This document shows, one piece after another, positions 61,268 to 64,000 of a stretch of 64,000 bases of DNA (positions are counted from its first letter, which is position 1; each line of letters starts with the position of its first letter). The position numbers and the translations under genes were made by a program. The stretch covers positions 62,001 to 126,000 of the forward strand of contig NZ_JAFCXL010000004.1 in the NCBI RefSeq assembly GCF_049898325.1. The letters run 5' to 3'. This stretch comes from JAFCUW01 sp049898325. Its GTDB lineage: Bacteria; Pseudomonadota; Gammaproteobacteria; Burkholderiales; Burkholderiaceae_D. The notes below the pieces were generated by a model that was not told the origin of the DNA, ran no database searches, and was given only the letters and a program-made list of their open reading frames with translations.

Positions 61268-63339
61268 GGCGGCCCCCCTTGCATGCGCCTGTACAGTTCG
61301 GCAATAAAGGACGCGACGTCGCCCCAGTACAGGCGCAGTTTTGCCTTGTGTTGCAGATATTTCTCGATGTAGCGGCGGGCACTGCCCGCGTCGAGAATGC
61401 TGCTGGGATCGATTTGCGCGGCAAAATGCTGATGATCCCGGCGCAAATCGACGCCCTCGACCTGCAGCAAGGTCCGGAACATGACGCGAAATTCCCACGA
61501 GTCCGCCTGAAATCCCACGAACAGCAGTGCGCTGTCACAGACGCGCGAGATGACCGAGGTCGGCACGATATTCTTGACCGTGGGGACCCAGGTCAGGTAG
61601 TCGAAAAACTGGTCCTCGGTGATCACCAGCGAGGCCGGGGCCGACAGGTCGCCGAACAATTTGATCACGATGGGGCGTTCGCGCGTGGGCTTGCCGCCCG
61701 CGCCCTTGCCGCTCCTGGCCAGGTAGTCGTCGTCGCAACGGGCCGCTGCCGGGTTCCAGCGCAGCAGCCGGACGCGCGGCTCGATGCCGCGCTCTCTCAA
61801 GGCGTCCACCAGCAGGTCGCCGGGGTCGGTGGTGATGTACAGGGGCAGGCGAAAGCCTGCCAGCACCGCGTGCGGGTCGGCCGGGTCGCGCTGGCGTTGC
61901 GCGCTCCCCACCACGGAAACGAGGGCGCCGAGCTGCTCCATGATGGCGGCATCGTCGAGTCCCCGCAGCGATGCCGGCACGTCCTCCCGGAATTTGTCGA
62001 GGATGCGCCGGTACACGCTCTTGTAGAATTCGCGCCTGGGAAACACGCCTTCCCGGGTAATGGCCAGGTACTGTGCGACACGGGGCAGGTCGGCGTCGTC
62101 CGGGGCGCTCATGGGATAGCGGTAGGTCTCGCCCCAGGACTTGGCCAGTTCCGCGTGTGATCCGTACAGCTGTTCACCCATGCCCGGACCCAGGATCGGC
62201 GTGCATGACGCCGCACGGAGGTTGCCGATGATCGACGCCCACGGGTCGCTGCCGTCGCCGCCGTCGCCACCGGGGCCGAAGCCGGGCGGCGACCAGATGC
62301 GGGCACTGTCGAGCCGGGTAAACACCACCGGCATCCACCAGTCGGGTCGGTGCATGACCTTGCGCCGGGCGGCGGCAGTGGCCTGGTCGACCTCGCCGTG
62401 GTCGGCCAGTTCGCTGAAGAAGGTCGGCATGAATGCGGCCGAGGTCGCCATCGTCAGGTTTCCCTGCATCGCCAGCACCGCGGCAACCCCTTCGCGCGCC
62501 AGCATCGGTCCCAGTGCGGTGAGGGCGTCTCGGGCCGGCGTGCCCACCCCGGCGCTCTGGCACGAGCACAGCACCACCAGGCTGGGCGGACGAGGCAGCG
62601 CGCTGATGCGCGCTGCAAACTGTTCGCCGTTTGTCAGGGCTGCGCGGCCGTTTTCATCCTGCAGCCAGAGTGCCGGACCGTTCGGGCCGACCGCACCGTG
62701 ACACACCAGGTAGAACACGTCGACGCCTTGTTCGAGCGCGTGCATGATCCGTTCGAGCGTCGCCGCCGCCAGTTCGCCCAGGCACAGCGAGGGAATCGAG
62801 GCGAGGGCGGTGCGGGCGGCGGCGAGTTCCTGCTGCACATCGATGGTCGCAAACTGCGCGCCCAGATTGGCCGGATGCGCCACCGCCAGCAGCGCCTGGA
62901 TGTCCTGCCGGGGCCGCAGCATGGGCAGGCGAAACGCCCGCGTGAACAGATAGCGGGAGAACACGCAGCGCTCGTTGCGCAACAGCGCGTGTCCCCGCTC
63001 CTGCGGATCGGCCATGGTTTCCCATGCCAGGCTGTGCAGGATCGCCGCCGCCGGATCGATGCGCAGCCTGACGCGCAAGGGCATATTGCGCGCCTGCGCC
63101 AGCGCACTTGCCGCGATAAATTTATCGCGCAAGGCCAGCGGGGAAAACAGGGCATCGGAGAGCAGGGCGCCGGTGATGTGCGCATCGGCGGCGAGCAAGC
63201 GTGGATCGTCGGGGGCGAGTTCGAGCGCGACGAATGGCGTGATCAGGTCGCCATCGTCGAGGCGCTGGCGCGCGCTGGCCTGAAACCCGTCGCGGGAATC
63301 GCGCTGGATCACGATTTCAAGCTCGGAATAATTTTTCAT
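61264..63339 (-). CDS. CHAT protease - SIR2-like fusion protein
   Basis: 691 residues. N-terminal CHAT caspase-like domain: catalytic His214 (FYLVCHGAVG) and Cys260 (VVLCSCQSAG). After a glycine-rich hinge (about 353-364) comes a SIR2-like domain (about 375-625): PILGPGMG, YITTDPGDLL (usual ITTNxDxLIE), IKLFGDLSAPASLVITEDQF and LLFVGFQADSWEFRVM. The usual catalytic histidine of the kLHGd motif is Phe562 here. First gene of the operon, translationally coupled to the nSTAND gene. SIR2 effectors deplete NAD+ in several phage-defence systems; whether this one can is uncertain. Confidence 0.85.
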   Translation of the reverse strand: MKNYSELEIVIQRDSRDGFQASARQRLDDGDLITPFVALELAPDDPRLLAADAHITGALLSDALFSPLALRDKFIAASALAQARNMPLRVRLRIDPAAAILHSLAWETMADPQERGHALLRNERCVFSRYLFTRAFRLPMLRPRQDIQALLAVAHPANLGAQFATIDVQQELAAARTALASIPSLCLGELAAATLERIMHALEQGVDVFYLVCHGAVGPNGPALWLQDENGRAALTNGEQFAARISALPRPPSLVVLCSCQSAGVGTPARDALTALGPMLAREGVAAVLAMQGNLTMATSAAFMPTFFSELADHGEVDQATAAARRKVMHRPDWWMPVVFTRLDSARIWSPPGFGPGGDGGDGSDPWASIIGNLRAASCTPILGPGMGEQLYGSHAELAKSWGETYRYPMSAPDDADLPRVAQYLAITREGVFPRREFYKSVYRRILDKFREDVPASLRGLDDAAIMEQLGALVSVVGSAQRQRDPADPHAVLAGFRLPLYITTDPGDLLVDALRERGIEPRVRLLRWNPAAARCDDDYLARSGKGAGGKPTRERPIVIKLFGDLSAPASLVITEDQFFDYLTWVPTVKNIVPTSVISRVCDSALLFVGFQADSWEFRVMFRTLLQVEGVDLRRDHQHFAAQIDPSSILDAGSARRYIEKYLQHKAKLRLYWGDVASFIAELYRRMQGGPP

Positions 63340-63465
63340 TATTTGCTGTTTAACTCCCTCAAGTCCCGCTTACCGGCGTGGTGGTGTCGTCTGCGCATGG
63401 CCAGTGATGCGGCGGCCTGATCAACCAGCGCGAGTTGGAGAACACGGGCGCAGCCCCGCCAATAT

Positions 63466-63495
63466 GGCGAATTGATATTTAAATAGCAATTCGCC
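63466..63495. promoter_or_regulatory. 30-bp AT-centred palindrome before the defence-like operon
   Basis: Outer arms GGCGAATTG (63466-63474) and CAATTCGCC (63487-63495), inner palindrome TATTTAAATA (63476-63485), all around one centre; 14 of 15 base pairs match. It lies 126 bp upstream of the CHAT-SIR2 ATG and about 280 bp before the divergent SDR gene. In an otherwise GC-rich 438-bp gap (63340-63777) it is the only strong signal; I see no gene there. It may be a dimeric operator. Confidence 0.6.
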
Positions 63496-63777
63496 TTGGG
63501 TATGGGGGCGGCAATCCCGTTCTTTGTGATAGGTAAATAGTCAAGCGGCGACCCGATGGCCGGCGCCGGCCGATGAGATTGTGCCGGCAGGCGCTGGGCC
63601 ACGGCGCGGTCGCCGGGGCTTTGCCGGACTGTGCAGGGGGAACCACTTGTCACTGCCGCTGTCTAAATTAAGTAGCCGACAACGCAGGCAGGCATCGACG
63701 CTCACCGCGTGCCTGGCGGGGGCGGCGCGGCCCGTTTCGATCTAGGCCGCCTGAAGCAACTTCAACGGGGAAGCGGC

Positions 63778-64000
63778 ATGCACTACTTCGTCACTGGCGG
63801 TACCGGATTTCTCGGCAAGCGCCTGATCCGCGCGCTGCTGGCCGCGCCGGACAGCATCGTGTGGTTCCTGCTGCGGCCGTCGAGCGCGGCCAGGTTGCCC
63901 GAACTGCTGCAATACTGGGGCGAGCAGGCATCGCGCGCGCGCCCCGTCCATGGCGACGTGTTACAGCAAGGGCTCGGCATCGACGATGCCGGGCAGGCGC
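63778..64000 (+). CDS. Extended short-chain dehydrogenase/reductase, N terminus (partial)
   Basis: 74 residues visible from ATG 63778 (SD GGGGAAG) to the window edge. MHYFVTGGTGFLGKRLIRALL holds the extended-SDR NAD(P) motif TGGTGFLG; VWFLLRPSS and PVHGDVLQ follow as in thioester reductases/epimerases. Substrate unknown, because the catalytic half lies outside the window. Confidence 0.82.
   Translation, partial: MHYFVTGGTGFLGKRLIRALLAAPDSIVWFLLRPSSAARLPELLQYWGEQASRARPVHGDVLQQGLGIDDAGQA

Overview
High-GC DNA (about 65 %) with dense operons, 4-nt ATGA overlaps between genes and protein families typical of Burkholderiales. The style (DcaP-like porin, arcABC with P-type ATPases, large aromatic-acid cluster, IclR/PcaR regulators) suggests an environmental beta-proteobacterium, most likely Oxalobacteraceae (Massilia/Duganella/Janthinobacterium relatives). 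That placement is inference. No rRNA, tRNA, CRISPR array, IS element or prophage was seen.

Region 1 (0-32.7 kb) is a large aromatic-catabolism island. It begins after the tail of a TonB-dependent receptor and two convergent, paralogous IclR regulators. The plus-strand genes encode a stand-alone FMN-adenylyltransferase domain, an FAH-family hydrolase, an NADP-binding reductase, two MFS transporters, three carboxymuconolactone-decarboxylase-like proteins, two tandem acyl-CoA-dehydrogenase-fold flavin monooxygenases, a dienelactone-hydrolase-like protein, an SDR, a VOC protein, an MhpA-like FAD hydroxylase, a fused CoA-transferase and a flavin reductase. A LysR regulator, hydroxyquinol 1,2-dioxygenase and a complete hydroquinone branch follow (hydroquinone dioxygenase HapC/HapD, semialdehyde dehydrogenase HapE, maleylacetate reductase HapF). 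A minus-strand operon (29.0-24.6 kb) encodes a cysteine-less thiolase, a DUF35 partner, a second copy of the fused CoA-transferase and an MmgE/PrpD protein. pcaR and pcaIJF complete the route from 3-oxoadipate to succinyl-CoA and acetyl-CoA. The logic is para-hydroxylated aromatic -> hydroquinone or hydroxyquinol -> maleylacetate -> 3-oxoadipate -> TCA cycle, with CoA chemistry for a side chain. Five promoters in the island share one 18-bp motif at a fixed distance from their -10 boxes, so it looks like one regulon. A 1.47-kb near-identical inverted repeat (the two CoA-transferase copies) brackets the middle of the island, and the plus-strand copy carries a shrunken DUF35 remnant.

Region 2 (33-39 kb) holds a glycerophosphodiesterase, a PafA-like phosphatase, a frameshifted zntB, a chimeric TonB-receptor/esterase remnant, and a divergent MarR / siderophore-interacting-protein pair.

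Region 3 (39-51.5 kb) has a cation P-type ATPase with a 48-residue partner gene, arcABC (arginine deiminase pathway), a convergent arcD-like antiporter plus porin pair, a copper-type P-ATPase and a tandem universal stress protein. It looks like a low-oxygen/stress block.

Region 4 (51.9-54.6 kb) has a hypothetical gene and a histidine kinase/receiver pair.

Region 5 (63.3-54.9 kb, minus strand) is a tightly coupled four-gene operon: CHAT protease-SIR2 fusion, membrane-anchored nSTAND NTPase with WD40 repeats, alpha/beta hydrolase, and C25-type caspase-fold protease. It looks like a conflict (anti-phage or programmed-death) system and is the best candidate for an undescribed system. A 30-bp AT-rich palindrome lies upstream of it. 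The window ends inside an extended SDR gene.
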